Shown piece after piece: positions 1-8,146 of a DNA stretch of 41,199 bases. The stretch is from an uncultured Eubacterium sp. (GTDB lineage Bacteria > Bacillota > Clostridia > Lachnospirales > Lachnospiraceae). The stretch covers positions 1 to 41,199 of the forward strand of contig CATLIX010000029.1 of the NCBI GenBank assembly GCA_949959185.1, written 5' to 3'. A model generated the notes under the pieces. That model was not told the DNA's origin. It saw nothing but the letters and a program-made list of their open reading frames with translations, and ran no database searches. Position numbers and translations under genes: made by a program. Each line of letters opens with the position of its first letter. Position 1 is the stretch's first letter.

Positions 1-402
1 ATCAATGCAGGTAATGTTCTGCATCATATTTTTTCAAAAATACACACAACAGAAGATATTGAAATAGCATTAGAGAATTTGGAAATAGATGGGATACTTA
101 ATTCATTTACCAAAAGTGATATTAGAAAAATGTTAAATGAAAGACTTGAAAATAAAAAAATAGCTGATTGGTTCTCTGGGAAATGGGATATACATAACGA
201 ATGCGCCATATTATATAAAGACAAGACAAACGGCTCTGTCCAAATACGCAGACCTGATAGAGTTATGACTGACGGCAACAAAATGATCATAGTTGATTTT
301 AAATTCGGTATTCCTCGTGCTCGCTGTCGTCCCTGTCGTTGTCGTTTTTGTCGTTTTTGTCGTTTTTGTCCGGCTTTTTGTTATTGTCAGAAGGAAGATT
401 GA
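1..402 (+). CDS. C-terminal nuclease-domain fragment of a Bacteroidota-type UvrD/RecB-like protein (partial, chimeric 3' end)
   Basis: The frame is open from base 1, so the gene begins outside the window. Residues 1-105 resemble the end of Bacteroidales UvrD-helicase proteins that carry a RecB-type PD-(D/E)XK domain. A GNVLHHIFSKI helix, an ADWFSGKW motif, RPDRVM (active-site Asp) and VDFKFG (a V-D-F-K form of the E-x-K strand) are all visible. Such enzymes process DNA ends for recombination. Homology stops after about base 318. The remaining residues, to the stop at 400-402, are Cys/Arg-rich antisense of the neighbouring penicillin-binding protein tail and are not real protein sequence. The segment is clearly more AT-rich than the rest. 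I am confident of the family and unsure whether the junction exists in a living genome. Confidence 0.7.
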   Translation: MNAGNVLHHIFSKIHTTEDIEIALENLEIDGILNSFTKSDIRKMLNERLENKKIADWFSGKWDIHNECAILYKDKTNGSVQIRRPDRVMTDGNKMIIVDFKFGIPRARCRPCRCRFCRFCRFCPAFCYCQKED

Positions 403-2935
403 TTTCCGGAATTTCAGGAATTACAGAGGCTGCTGTGTGGATGGTACAGTAATTTTCCTGACTCAGGGAATCGGACAGCAGGTAAGGGCCGTCGTCCGTA
501 TCCGGGGAACCTCCAACGATATAGATACCGCTCTGCCGGTTTTCTTCCGGACAGAATTCATTTGCAAGCATACCGGAGGCCGTACAGATGGTGGCGCTTA
601 CATGATGGTCGCAGTACTCGTTGGGAACGGTTCCTGCGGCAAAAAGTTCTGTTTCCACCATGCTGCCCCGCGGGTCCATGTCACACAGGCCTTCTACCGC
701 CAGTTTCCCGGATTTTTTGCAGACGTCGGCTGTCACGATGCCTTCCGGCCGGGTAAATTCCTTATACTCCAGATTTTCATGAAGGCGGCCCATAATATTT
801 TTCCAGAGTGTTTTGGGATTGGCTGTAAGGGCGCCCTCCTGGGGGCTGTTGTCATCATAGCCGCACCATACCGTACAGGTATAATAGGGAGTAAAGCCTG
901 CAAACAGCACGTCCCGGTTCTTTGTGGTGGTTCCTGTTTTTCCTGCAATGGGCATGTTGCCGAAGTTGACGGCCCCTCCTGTTCCCACATTGACCACATC
1001 CTCCATGGCGGAAGTCAGCAGATAAGCGGTACTTTCCTTTAATACGGTATGGGTTTCCGGGCTGTTGTCAATCAGCACGTTGCCGTTGTGGTCCAGAATC
1101 CTGTTATAAAATCTGGGTTTAATATAAGTGCCTCCATCGGCAATGGTGGCGTAGGCGCCGGTCAGTTCCAGATTGGTCACACCCTGAGTAATGCCGCCCA
1201 GAGCCAGGGATTCCACAATGTCTTCCTCCTTCAGGGTGGTGAAGCCAAAATTTTTCAGATAATCATAACCGGTCTGGGGGGAGATATCTGCCAGTGTTTT
1301 TACTGTCACCACGTTGATGGATTTGGTGATGGCGTAACGGATGGTGGTGAATCCCCGGTAACTGTCGTCATAGTTGCGCAGGGAAGTTCCGTTGGAATAG
1401 GAAAAAGGTGCGTCATCCTGCACGGTGGCAAGGGTCATGCCGGCAGTGTCAAGAGCCGGTGCGTAGGCTGCCAGTACCTTAAAGGTGGAGCCGGGCTGTC
1501 TGGAGGTATCGGTGGCCCGGTTCAGGGTCCGGCTTCCGGTCTTGTCTCCCCGGCCGCCCACGATGGCTTTCACATCCCCGGTATACTGGTCTATGATGGT
1601 AACAGCCGCCTGGGGCTGCAGAGTGAATACCACAGATTCCCCTCCTTCCGGAATGGTGTCCCCGCTTTCCATAATTTCGGCTTTGTAGGCGTCGATGGCG
1701 GCCTGAGCTTCTTCCTGGCTGGAGAAATTCAGAGAATAGTCCGGGGAGGCGGCGCTGTAATAGGAAATCATGGTCTGGTCGCTGTAATTCTTCATGGTAC
1801 CGTCTTTTTTTTCCACGGTAAGCCGGTAGGAAAAGGAATATTTTGCGGCGGTGGAGTAATTATCCGGATTATTGACTTCCTCGTCGCAGACCTGCTGAAT
1901 GGCCATGTCCTGGGTGGATTCAATGGTAAGGCCGCTGTTGTAAATGGCCTTGTATGCCTGAGTATCCGTGTAGCCTTTCTTTTCCACCAGGTCCTGTACC
2001 ACCTGGTCAATCACCGCGTCCACGAAATAAGAATTGGGATTTTCTTCTGCATATTCAATATTTACCTGCTGAATCCGGGAATAAACGTCGTCTTTCAGGG
2101 CTTCTTCGTACTGCTCATCTGAAATATAGTTCTGATCCCGCATATTTTTCAGCACCTGTTTCTGGCGCTTCTTATTTTCTTCCGGATGGCTGACGGGATT
2201 GTAGGCGGAAGGATTCTTGGTAATCCCTGCGATGACCGCTCCCTCGGAAAGGGTCAGCTCGGAAACGTCTTTTCCAAAATAGCGGCGGGAGGCGGACTGG
2301 ACGCCCAGAGTATTCTGCCCAAGGTTGATGGTATTCAGATAATTTTCCAGTACCCAGTCTTTGGATTTGATTTTGCTCAGCTCTACGGCAAGGTACTGCT
2401 CCTGGATTTTACGTTTGACCTTTTCAATGCCGGACTGGTTGGTCCAGCCTTCAAATACATTGTTTTTCAGGAGCTGCTGGGTAATGGTGCTGGCCCCCTG
2501 GCTGAAGTGGAATCCGTTGCTGATGCCTTTAAAGCCTGCCCGGATAATCCCTTTTAAATCAATGCCGTTGTGCTCATAGAACCGTTCGTCCTCAATGGCC
2601 ACAAAAGCATGTTGCACGTCTTTCGGAATTTCATCCAGAGTGACGTAGACCCGGTTGGAGCCGGATGCTACCAGTTTGGCCGTCTGCTTCCCCTGATTGT
2701 CCAGTACCACGGACAGATAGCCTGTGGGGGTGGGGTCAATGTCTGAAATATCGGGTGCCGAATCAATAATGCCTTTGAAGATGCCGATACCTGCGCAGCC
2801 GCCGATGACAACTGCGGCCAGAAAGCAGATAAGCAGTGTTTTAAAGAAAATGACTGAAAATTTTTTGCGTACCAGTGTTGCAGTGGAAGTAATCTGTTTT
2901 TCCTTCCGGGATACGCCTTTCTTTCCATAATTCAT
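299..2935 (-). CDS. Class A penicillin-binding protein (PBP1A-type, transglycosylase/transpeptidase)
   Basis: Bifunctional peptidoglycan synthase anchored in the membrane, polymerising glycan strands and cross-linking peptides outside the cell. A short basic N-terminus precedes one membrane helix (about residues 30-52). The GT51 domain follows, with EDERFYEHNGID near residue 120 and QGASTITQQLLKN. The transpeptidase domain has SRQPGSTFK with catalytic S483, the SIN motif, and KTGTT with K666. The C-terminus is a low-complexity D/N/K tail (repeated N-D-K units). The stop, TTA read in reverse at 299-301, lies at or beyond the junction with foreign DNA, so the true C-terminus may be cut off. The start has AAGGAGG at a good distance upstream. 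A small palindromic repeat sits in its leader. Transcribed alone, away from the alcohol dehydrogenase gene. Confidence 0.93.
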   Translation of the reverse strand: MNYGKKGVSRKEKQITSTATLVRKKFSVIFFKTLLICFLAAVVIGGCAGIGIFKGIIDSAPDISDIDPTPTGYLSVVLDNQGKQTAKLVASGSNRVYVTLDEIPKDVQHAFVAIEDERFYEHNGIDLKGIIRAGFKGISNGFHFSQGASTITQQLLKNNVFEGWTNQSGIEKVKRKIQEQYLAVELSKIKSKDWVLENYLNTINLGQNTLGVQSASRRYFGKDVSELTLSEGAVIAGITKNPSAYNPVSHPEENKKRQKQVLKNMRDQNYISDEQYEEALKDDVYSRIQQVNIEYAEENPNSYFVDAVIDQVVQDLVEKKGYTDTQAYKAIYNSGLTIESTQDMAIQQVCDEEVNNPDNYSTAAKYSFSYRLTVEKKDGTMKNYSDQTMISYYSAASPDYSLNFSSQEEAQAAIDAYKAEIMESGDTIPEGGESVVFTLQPQAAVTIIDQYTGDVKAIVGGRGDKTGSRTLNRATDTSRQPGSTFKVLAAYAPALDTAGMTLATVQDDAPFSYSNGTSLRNYDDSYRGFTTIRYAITKSINVVTVKTLADISPQTGYDYLKNFGFTTLKEEDIVESLALGGITQGVTNLELTGAYATIADGGTYIKPRFYNRILDHNGNVLIDNSPETHTVLKESTAYLLTSAMEDVVNVGTGGAVNFGNMPIAGKTGTTTKNRDVLFAGFTPYYTCTVWCGYDDNSPQEGALTANPKTLWKNIMGRLHENLEYKEFTRPEGIVTADVCKKSGKLAVEGLCDMDPRGSMVETELFAAGTVPNEYCDHHVSATICTASGMLANEFCPEENRQSGIYIVGGSPDTDDGPYLLSDSLSQENYCTIHTAASVIPEIPEINLPSDNNKKPDKNDKNDKNDNDRDDSEHEEYRI

Positions 2936-2986
2936 ATAGTAAGCCTCCTTAAATCAGGTCAGTTATGATACCGTATGGGACATTTG

Positions 2987-3024
2987 CAGTTACCGGAACA
3001 CCCGTAGGGTGTGAACAGTAACTG
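2987..3024. repeat. 34-nt palindromic repeat, copy 1 (in the PBP leader)
   Basis: The outer arms CAGTTAC (2987-2993) and GTAACTG (3018-3024) enclose inner arms ACACCC (2998-3003) and GGGTGT (3007-3012). A near-identical unit lies at 31967-32000. It sits between the probable promoter and the ribosome site of the PBP gene, so it would fold in that transcript's 5' leader. Confidence 0.7.
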
Positions 3025-3043
3025 GTTCTTAATTTATCACAGT

Positions 3044-3072
3044 ATTATAACAAAAAAGGACTGGTAAATAAA
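3044..3072 (-). promoter_or_regulatory. Probable sigma-A promoter for the PBP gene
   Basis: Read on the minus strand, TATAAT (3049-3044) lies 17 nt downstream of a weak -35 TTTATT (3072-3067). The -10 match is perfect and the -35 poor, so the call is moderate. Transcription would start near 3037 and leave a leader of about 100 nt holding the palindromic repeat. Confidence 0.5.
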
Positions 3073-3164
3073 GCAAAAATATCGTAAAATGTAAATAAGG
3101 CATAACGGCTCGGTTTATGTATGGCCGGGCCGCTGCATAAAAATAAGAAAAGGAGAAGAATACT

Positions 3165-4346
3165 ATGGCAAGATTTACGTTACCAAGGGATGTCTATCAC
3201 GGACCGGGGTGTCTGGAGGAGCTTAAGAACCTGAAAGGAAAAAAAGCAATCCTTGTAGTGGGCGGCGGTTCCATGAAACGCCAGGGATTTCTGGATAAGG
3301 CAGTTGGCTATCTGAAAGAGGCCGGCATGGAAGTGGAGCTTTTTGAAGGCGTGGAGCCCGACCCCTCTGTGGAGACAGTAATGAAGGGTGCGGAGGCAAT
3401 GCGCAAATTTGAGCCGGACTGGATTGTTTCCATGGGTGGCGGCTCTCCCATTGATGCTGCCAAGGCAATGTGGGCGTTTTATGAATATCCGGACACCACA
3501 TTTGAAGATTTATGCATTCCCTTTAATTTCCCGGAACTGAGACAGAAAGCAAAATTCTGTGCAATTCCCACAACTTCCGGAACTGCAACGGAGGTTACGG
3601 CTTTTTCTGTAATTACCAATTATCAGACAGGCGTAAAATATCCGCTGGCTGATTTCAATATCACACCGGATGTGGCAATTGTGGACCCGGATTTAGTGGC
3701 AGGACTTCCGCCGAAGCAGGTGGCTTACACCGGTATGGACGCCCTGACCCATGCTATTGAGGCTTATGTGTCCACACTGAACTGTTCCTTTACAGATCCT
3801 CTTGCACTGCAGGCAATTGAGATGGTTCTGGATTATCTTCCGGCTTCCTATAACTGCAATATGGCTGCAAGAGAGCAGATGCATTATGCTCAGTGCCTGG
3901 CCGGCATGGCATTTTCCAATGCCCTTCTGGGAATTGTACATTCCATGGCTCATAAGACAGGCGCCGCATTCTCTACAGGACATATTCCCCATGGATGTGC
4001 AAATGCCATTTATCTGCCTTATGTAATCAAATACAATGCAAAAGATCCTGTTGCGGCAGGCCGTTACGCTGAGATTGCACGCAGAATGGGACTGGACGGA
4101 ACCTCAGAGAAAGCTCTGATTAACAGCCTCTGTGCAAAAATCGACGACTTCAATGTACGACTCAATATACCGAAGACCCTGAAAGAATTCGGTATCAACG
4201 AGGACGAGTTTAAAGAAAAAGTTTCCGGTATTGCAGAGCGGGCAGTAGGCGATGCATGTACGGGCTCCAATCCAAGGGAAATTGACCCGGCCACCATGGA
4301 AAAACTGTTTACCTGTACATATTATGGGACAGAAGTTGATTTTTAA
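3165..4346 (+). CDS. Iron-containing (group III) alcohol dehydrogenase
   Basis: 393 aa, the usual length for the family. It is an NAD(P)H-dependent cytoplasmic oxidoreductase interconverting aldehydes or ketones and alcohols, often in fermentation. The N-terminal nucleotide-binding half shows VVGGGSMK and the GGGSPIDAAKAMW motif near residue 96. The C-terminal half carries the metal ligands D192, H196, H259 and H273 with the spacing seen in FucO-like enzymes. AGGAGA lies 9 nt before ATG. It is a single gene, with no cofactor or aldehyde dehydrogenase partner beside it. Substrate cannot be read from sequence; butanol dehydrogenase-like or 1,2-propanediol-type activity are both possible. Confidence 0.93.
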   Translation: MARFTLPRDVYHGPGCLEELKNLKGKKAILVVGGGSMKRQGFLDKAVGYLKEAGMEVELFEGVEPDPSVETVMKGAEAMRKFEPDWIVSMGGGSPIDAAKAMWAFYEYPDTTFEDLCIPFNFPELRQKAKFCAIPTTSGTATEVTAFSVITNYQTGVKYPLADFNITPDVAIVDPDLVAGLPPKQVAYTGMDALTHAIEAYVSTLNCSFTDPLALQAIEMVLDYLPASYNCNMAAREQMHYAQCLAGMAFSNALLGIVHSMAHKTGAAFSTGHIPHGCANAIYLPYVIKYNAKDPVAAGRYAEIARRMGLDGTSEKALINSLCAKIDDFNVRLNIPKTLKEFGINEDEFKEKVSGIAERAVGDACTGSNPREIDPATMEKLFTCTYYGTEVDF

Positions 4347-4427
4347 TTCTGTTCCGAAAGTATCTTTTTGTAAATGAAGACCCGCCTGCTGCGGTCGTAT
4401 GGCCGTCGTATGCGGGAATAAAAAGAG

Positions 4428-4464
4428 AACCGGGAACCGGCTGCCCAGGACGGTGTTCCCGGTT
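4428..4464 (+). terminator. Possible terminator hairpin after the alcohol dehydrogenase gene
   Basis: AACCGGGAAC (4428-4437) pairs perfectly with GTTCCCGGTT (4455-4464). The loop is 17 nt and the following T-run is weak (TTTCCTC), so it may be an attenuating hairpin in front of the YigZ-family gene instead of a strong terminator. A second GC-rich inverted pair, CCCGC/GCGGG, lies at 4381-4415. Confidence 0.45.
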
Positions 4465-4481
4465 TCCTCAAAAGGTGGATT

Positions 4482-5126
4482 ATGTCTGTAAAAATATTAT
4501 ATCAGGGCGGAACGGGAGAAATTGTGGAGAAGAAATCCCGCTTCATTGCAAATCTGGAACCAGTTGGTACCGAGGAGGAGGCTCTGGCGTTTATCGGGAA
4601 AATGAAAAAACAGTACTGGGACGCCCGTCACAACTGTTATGCTTTTGTGGCCGGAAGCAGTCAGAATCTGCAGCGGTGCAGCGATGACGGAGAGCCGGGC
4701 GGGACTGCGGGACGCCCCATGCTGGATGTGCTTCTGAAAGAAGATATCCACAATGCGGCAGTGGTGGTAACCAGATATTTCGGCGGAACGCTGCTGGGAA
4801 CCGGGGGACTGGTGCGGGCTTACCAGAAAGCAGTGCAGGAAGGGCTGCGCAACAGCATTGTGATTGAAAAAATGACGGGAAGACCCCTTGTTATTGACAG
4901 TGATTATAGTGATATTGGGAAAATTCAGTATATTCTGGCACAGAATCAGATTACTGCCATGGATACCCGTTATACGGATAAAGTGACAACGGAAGTTATG
5001 GTGCCTCTGGAAAAACTGGAATTTCTGCAGCAGGAAATTACAGAAGGAACCAGCGGGAAGTCTTCCGTCCGGACGGGGGATTCCGCGGAATTTGCACTAA
5101 TTGACGGAAAAATAAAAATTTTTTAA
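4482..5126 (+). CDS. YigZ/IMPACT family protein
   Basis: 214 aa. The N-terminal UPF0029/Impact domain (residues 1-125) has the typical KKSRFIA, ARHNCYAF, SDDGEPGGTAGRPML and TRYFGGTLLGTGGLVRAY blocks. The C-terminal DUF1949 domain (about 135-212) has a ferredoxin-like pattern. Family members are linked to translation and stress responses through the eukaryotic IMPACT homologue, but the bacterial biochemical role is not established. The ATG at 4482 follows AAAGGTGG. The gene ends 56 nt before the tRNA, which has its own promoter. Confidence 0.93.
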   Translation: MSVKILYQGGTGEIVEKKSRFIANLEPVGTEEEALAFIGKMKKQYWDARHNCYAFVAGSSQNLQRCSDDGEPGGTAGRPMLDVLLKEDIHNAAVVVTRYFGGTLLGTGGLVRAYQKAVQEGLRNSIVIEKMTGRPLVIDSDYSDIGKIQYILAQNQITAMDTRYTDKVTTEVMVPLEKLEFLQQEITEGTSGKSSVRTGDSAEFALIDGKIKIF

Positions 5127-5134
5127 AAAAGTGC

Positions 5135-5163
5135 TTGCAATTCTTTCGGAACTCGTATATAAT
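5135..5163 (+). promoter_or_regulatory. Promoter of tRNA-Gln
   Basis: TTGCAA (5135-5140), a 17-nt spacer and TATAAT (5158-5163) form a strong sigma-A promoter. It begins 8 nt after the stop codon of the preceding gene and would start transcription about 10 nt before the tRNA. Confidence 0.85.
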
Positions 5164-5182
5164 ACATTTTGTTGAAAAACAA

Positions 5183-5254
5183 TGGCCCATCGCCAAACGG
5201 TAAGGCAACGGACTCTGACTCCGTCATTTCAAGGTTCGAATCCTTGTGGGCCAG
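5183..5254 (+). tRNA. tRNA-Gln (anticodon CTG)
   Basis: 72-nt cloverleaf. The acceptor arms TGGCCCA (5183-5189) and TGGGCCA (5247-5253) pair fully, with discriminator G5254. The anticodon stem ACGGA/TCCGT encloses the loop CTCTGAC, giving anticodon CTG for CAG codons. The T arm contains GGTTCGAATCC. CCA is not encoded. U1-A72 at the acceptor end fits bacterial tRNA-Gln. Confidence 0.95.
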
Positions 5255-5259
5255 TCTGA

Positions 5260-5287
5260 AAACCCATCACAGATGTGATGGGTTTTT
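5260..5287 (+). terminator. Terminator of tRNA-Gln
   Basis: AACCCATCAC pairs with GTGATGGGTT around a short AGAT-type loop and is followed by a T-run (GGTTTTTGTT). A classic Rho-independent terminator directly after the tRNA. Confidence 0.85.
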
Positions 5288-5296
5288 GTTCTTTAT

Positions 5297-5342
5297 ACAG
5301 GAAAGACCTTGTCACGCTAATGCGTGAAAGTGTCTTTCCTGT
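5297..5342. repeat. Palindromic repeat unit, copy 1 (complete hairpin)
   Basis: The outer stem ACAGGAAAGAC (5297-5307) pairs with GTCTTTCCTGT (5332-5342), and the inner stem CACGC (5313-5317) pairs with GCGTG (5322-5326). A second, partial copy is at 5482-5515. Between the two lies another small inverted pair, GCACAGC (5360-5366)/GCTGTGC (5387-5393). No open frame with a ribosome site was seen here. Confidence 0.65.
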
Positions 5343-5481
5343 AAAAGAACAATTAAGATGCACAGCTCGCGGAGATGAAATTTATTGCTGTGCAATCCGC
5401 TCGCGCGCGGCAAAGCGTCCGGCTCCCTCAAGATGGAGAGGGCAGGGGAGATGAAGTTGCTTTGTCCACTTTTTTATTCCA

Positions 5482-5515
5482 ACAGGAGAGACCTTGTCAC
5501 GCTAATGTGTGGAAG
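5482..5515. repeat. Palindromic repeat unit, copy 2 (left half only)
   Basis: It repeats the left part of the unit at 5297 with only a few changes (ACAGGAGAGACC, then TTGTCACGCTAATG). The right arm of the stem is missing, so this copy cannot form the full hairpin. It lies about 30 nt before the thioesterase start and is probably in that gene's leader. Confidence 0.6.
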
Positions 5516-5546
5516 AAATATGTTTTTATGGTTACAGGAGGAAAGC

Positions 5547-6257
5547 ATGTATAGTTTTGAAAGCAGAGTCCGCTACAGCGAGGTGGACAGTGAAGGAAAC
5601 ATTACGCTAAATGCCATATTGGATTATTTCCAGGACAGCAGCTCCTTCCATTCGGAGGAACTGGGCCTTGGACTGGAATACCTGATGAAACGGAATCTGG
5701 CCTGGGTTCTGTCCTGCTGGCAGGTGGAACTCAATTGCTATCCCGTATACGGGGAACGTATTACGGTAAGTACATGGCCCTATGATTTTAAAGGATTCCT
5801 GGGATATCGGAATTTTACCATGAAGGATGAAAGAAGCGAGATTCTGGCTTATGCCAATTCCGTGTGGGTGCTGCTGGACGTGGAGAAAGGAAGGCCTGCA
5901 AAAATCCTGCCGGAAATGTCGGAGGCATATGTATTTTCACCGAAATTCCCCATGGAATACAATTCCAGGAAAATTCAGCTTCCGGAGCAGATGGAGGCCC
6001 ATGAGACATTTCCGGTACACAAATATCACATTGATACGAACCGCCATGTAAACAACGGGAAATATGTCAGCATGGCTCAGGAATATCTGCCGCAGGGATT
6101 TAAAATCGGGAAAATGCGGACAGAGTACCGGAAAGCGGCGGTATACGGAGATATCATCCATCCCTTTACCATGGAAGAACCGGGCAAAACAGTGGTAAAT
6201 CTGGCGGATGAGCAGGGAAAGCCTTATGCAGTTGTAGAATTGGAGGAACGTACATGA
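5547..6257 (+). CDS. Acyl-ACP thioesterase
   Basis: 236 aa from the ATG preceded by AGGAGG (5536-5541); the open frame runs further upstream but lacks a ribosome site and family homology there. Two hot-dog domains are expected. The N-terminal half begins with the typical YSFESRVRYSEVDSEG, and the C-terminal half carries D163-x-N165-x-H167 followed by VNNGKYV, matching the catalytic Asn/His region of FatA/FatB-type enzymes. The enzyme releases free fatty acid from acyl carrier protein in the cytoplasm. Its stop overlaps the next start (ATGA), so translation is likely coupled to the CvfB-like gene. Confidence 0.92.
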   Translation: MYSFESRVRYSEVDSEGNITLNAILDYFQDSSSFHSEELGLGLEYLMKRNLAWVLSCWQVELNCYPVYGERITVSTWPYDFKGFLGYRNFTMKDERSEILAYANSVWVLLDVEKGRPAKILPEMSEAYVFSPKFPMEYNSRKIQLPEQMEAHETFPVHKYHIDTNRHVNNGKYVSMAQEYLPQGFKIGKMRTEYRKAAVYGDIIHPFTMEEPGKTVVNLADEQGKPYAVVELEERT

Positions 6258-7123
6258 TACGGTTAGGAGAGAAACAGGAGCTTGTAATTGTAAAAACAGT
6301 GGATTTCGGCGTATATCTGGCGGAAAGAACGGAAGATGAAAGAAAGGTTCTGCTTCCGGCAAAACAGGTGCCCCAGGGAGCGGAACCCGGAGACCGGGTG
6401 GAGGTTTTTGTGTATCGGGATTCCAAAGACCGGATGATTTCCACCACCCAGGAGCCGAAGCTGAAAATGGGGGAGGTTCGGGCACTGAAAGTAGTGTCCG
6501 TTCAGAAAATCGGCGCATTCCTGGACTGGGGGCTGGAGAAGGACCTGTTCCTTCCCTATAAGGAACAGACCCTGAAAGTCCGGGAGAATGATGAGATTCT
6601 GGTCAGGCTCTACCTGGATAAAAGCAGCCGCCTCTGCGCCAGCATGAGAGAACTCTATGAAATGCTGGAAACGGATTCTCCTTACCAAATCGGCGACATG
6701 GTACAGGGCCGGGTGTATGAGTTCAGCGATAATTTCGGCGCTTTTCTTGCAGTGGATGACCGTTATTCCGCGTTGATTCCCCGGCACGAGGACCACAGCT
6801 CCCTGCGGATTGGAGACCGTGTGGAAGCCAGAGTAACGGGAGTGAAACCGGATGGCAAGCTGGATCTGACCCTGCGGGAAAAGGCTTATGTCCAGATGAA
6901 CCAGGACGCGGAAAGGGTACTGGAGATTCTGGAAGAATACGGAGGCGTACTGCCCTTCAATGACAAGGCTTCACCTGAAATCATTATGCGGGAGACAAAA
7001 ATGAGCAAAAATGCCTTCAAACGCGCGGTGGGGCATTTGTACAAGGAGAGAAAAATAGAAATCACAGAAAAGAGCATTCGTAAAGTACAGGAGGATACTG
7101 CATGTCTGAGAACAAAAGCGTAA
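6254..7123 (+). CDS. CvfB-like S1 RNA-binding protein
   Basis: 289 aa. Two N-terminal S1-like modules (about 1-60 and 65-135) include GVYLAER and GAFLDWGLEKDLFLP. A canonical S1 domain (about 145-210) has GDMVQGRVYEFSDNFGAFL. The C-terminal winged helix (about 215-280) contains KMSKNAFKRAVGHLYKERKI. This is the layout of CvfB/YitL, a cytoplasmic RNA-binding regulator linked to virulence-factor expression in staphylococci and streptococci; its RNA targets here are unknown. It overlaps the thioesterase gene by 4 nt and the protease gene by 22 nt, which indicates one transcript. Confidence 0.92.
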   Translation: MIRLGEKQELVIVKTVDFGVYLAERTEDERKVLLPAKQVPQGAEPGDRVEVFVYRDSKDRMISTTQEPKLKMGEVRALKVVSVQKIGAFLDWGLEKDLFLPYKEQTLKVRENDEILVRLYLDKSSRLCASMRELYEMLETDSPYQIGDMVQGRVYEFSDNFGAFLAVDDRYSALIPRHEDHSSLRIGDRVEARVTGVKPDGKLDLTLREKAYVQMNQDAERVLEILEEYGGVLPFNDKASPEIIMRETKMSKNAFKRAVGHLYKERKIEITEKSIRKVQEDTACLRTKA

Positions 7124-8064
7124 ACCGGCTGTTTCTGGCCGTAGTGGTAATTTATCTGAGTGTGAGCCTGGGATTTTCCATGCTGACAGCATGGATTCCG
7201 GCTTTGCAGGGAATGTCTGTGTATGTCTCCATACTGCTGTCCCAGTCCCTGATATTCGTGCCCTGTTTTCTTTACTGTAAGCTGAAAAAGATAAACATCC
7301 GGGAACTGGTACCTTATCGGAAAATAAACTTTGCCACCATTTTGCTGGTGGTAGTGTGCACGTATCTGATGTATCCGCTGGTGGTGGTGCTGAACGCCAT
7401 TTCCATGCTGTTTTCCACAGGCGGAAGCGCGTCGGTGGCAGAGATGATTATGGAAGGCCAGTCTCTGGCGGCGAATCTGGTCTGCGTGGCTCTGGTACCT
7501 GCCTGCGTGGAAGAATTCATGTTCCGGGGCCTGCTGTTTCAGACTTACCGGAAAAGCAGAATACTGCCGGCAATTCTTCTGAGTGCTTTTCTCTTTGGAT
7601 GTATGCACATGAACCTGAATCAGTTTGTCTATGCGTTTGCCCTTGGCGTGTATCTGGCCTTTCTGGTGGAGGCCACCGGAAGTATTTTCAGTTCCATGAT
7701 TGCCCACTTTACCCTGAATGCCACCGGTGTGGTGTTATCCTGGCTGCTGCCCATGCTGTATCAGGCCGCCGGGGTGGAGCAGATGACCCAGATTCCCCAG
7801 GGCGGGTATGCCGCTAATATGGAAGGGGCGGAATTAATCGTATTTCTGATGGGAATTGCAGTCTGGGGAATCATAGCCATTGGCACAACCTGCGGAGCTG
7901 TGGGGGTTTACATCGCCATCTGTAAAATCAATCACAGGTGGGATTATGTGAAGCATATGTTCTCCCAGGGAACCAGAGAAAGGCTGTTTACGGTTTCGCT
8001 GGTGCCGGGTATGCTGATTGCGTTTGCTTATATGGGATTTTCCATTTATCTGGAGCGGATGTAA
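7102..8064 (+). CDS. CPBP-family intramembrane glutamic endopeptidase
   Basis: 320 aa polytopic membrane protein with about eight hydrophobic segments. The signature EExxxR is E137-E138-F-M-F-R142, followed by the second conserved block FGCMHMNLNQFVYAF, whose His is catalytic in Rce1-like enzymes, and a third block with HFTLNATG. Family members cleave membrane substrates or prenylated peptides, and some mature bacteriocins or regulate sigma factors; no substrate is evident here. The ATG lies inside the end of the CvfB gene after an AGGAGG-like site (AGGAGGATACTGC). Last gene of the thioesterase operon. Confidence 0.9.
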   Translation: MSENKSVNRLFLAVVVIYLSVSLGFSMLTAWIPALQGMSVYVSILLSQSLIFVPCFLYCKLKKINIRELVPYRKINFATILLVVVCTYLMYPLVVVLNAISMLFSTGGSASVAEMIMEGQSLAANLVCVALVPACVEEFMFRGLLFQTYRKSRILPAILLSAFLFGCMHMNLNQFVYAFALGVYLAFLVEATGSIFSSMIAHFTLNATGVVLSWLLPMLYQAAGVEQMTQIPQGGYAANMEGAELIVFLMGIAVWGIIAIGTTCGAVGVYIAICKINHRWDYVKHMFSQGTRERLFTVSLVPGMLIAFAYMGFSIYLERM

Positions 8065-8080
8065 GGGAATTCTGCAGAAT

Positions 8081-8123
8081 AAAAAAGCAGATTCTTTACA
8101 GACTAAGTAAGAAAGAATCTGCT
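8081..8123 (-). terminator. Terminator of the YjfB gene
   Basis: Read on the minus strand, AGCAGATTCTTT (8123-8112) pairs with AAAGAATCTGCT (8097-8086) and runs into TTTTT. The T-run is only on this side, so it serves the minus-strand gene, though the hairpin also lies just past the end of the plus-strand protease gene. Confidence 0.75.
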
Positions 8124-8146
8124 CATAAAGTATGACAGCGGCGGGA

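Noticed and set aside
320-375. Microsatellite or CRISPR-like array (GTCGTTTTT units)
   Set aside because: The units code for the Asn-Asp-Lys tail of the PBP on the minus strand; they have no spacers and are too short.
293-1042. Long plus-strand open frames opposite the PBP gene
   Set aside because: They lack ribosome sites and protein-like composition; the minus-strand frame carries all PBP motifs. The long antisense frames in this region are by-products of its codon use.
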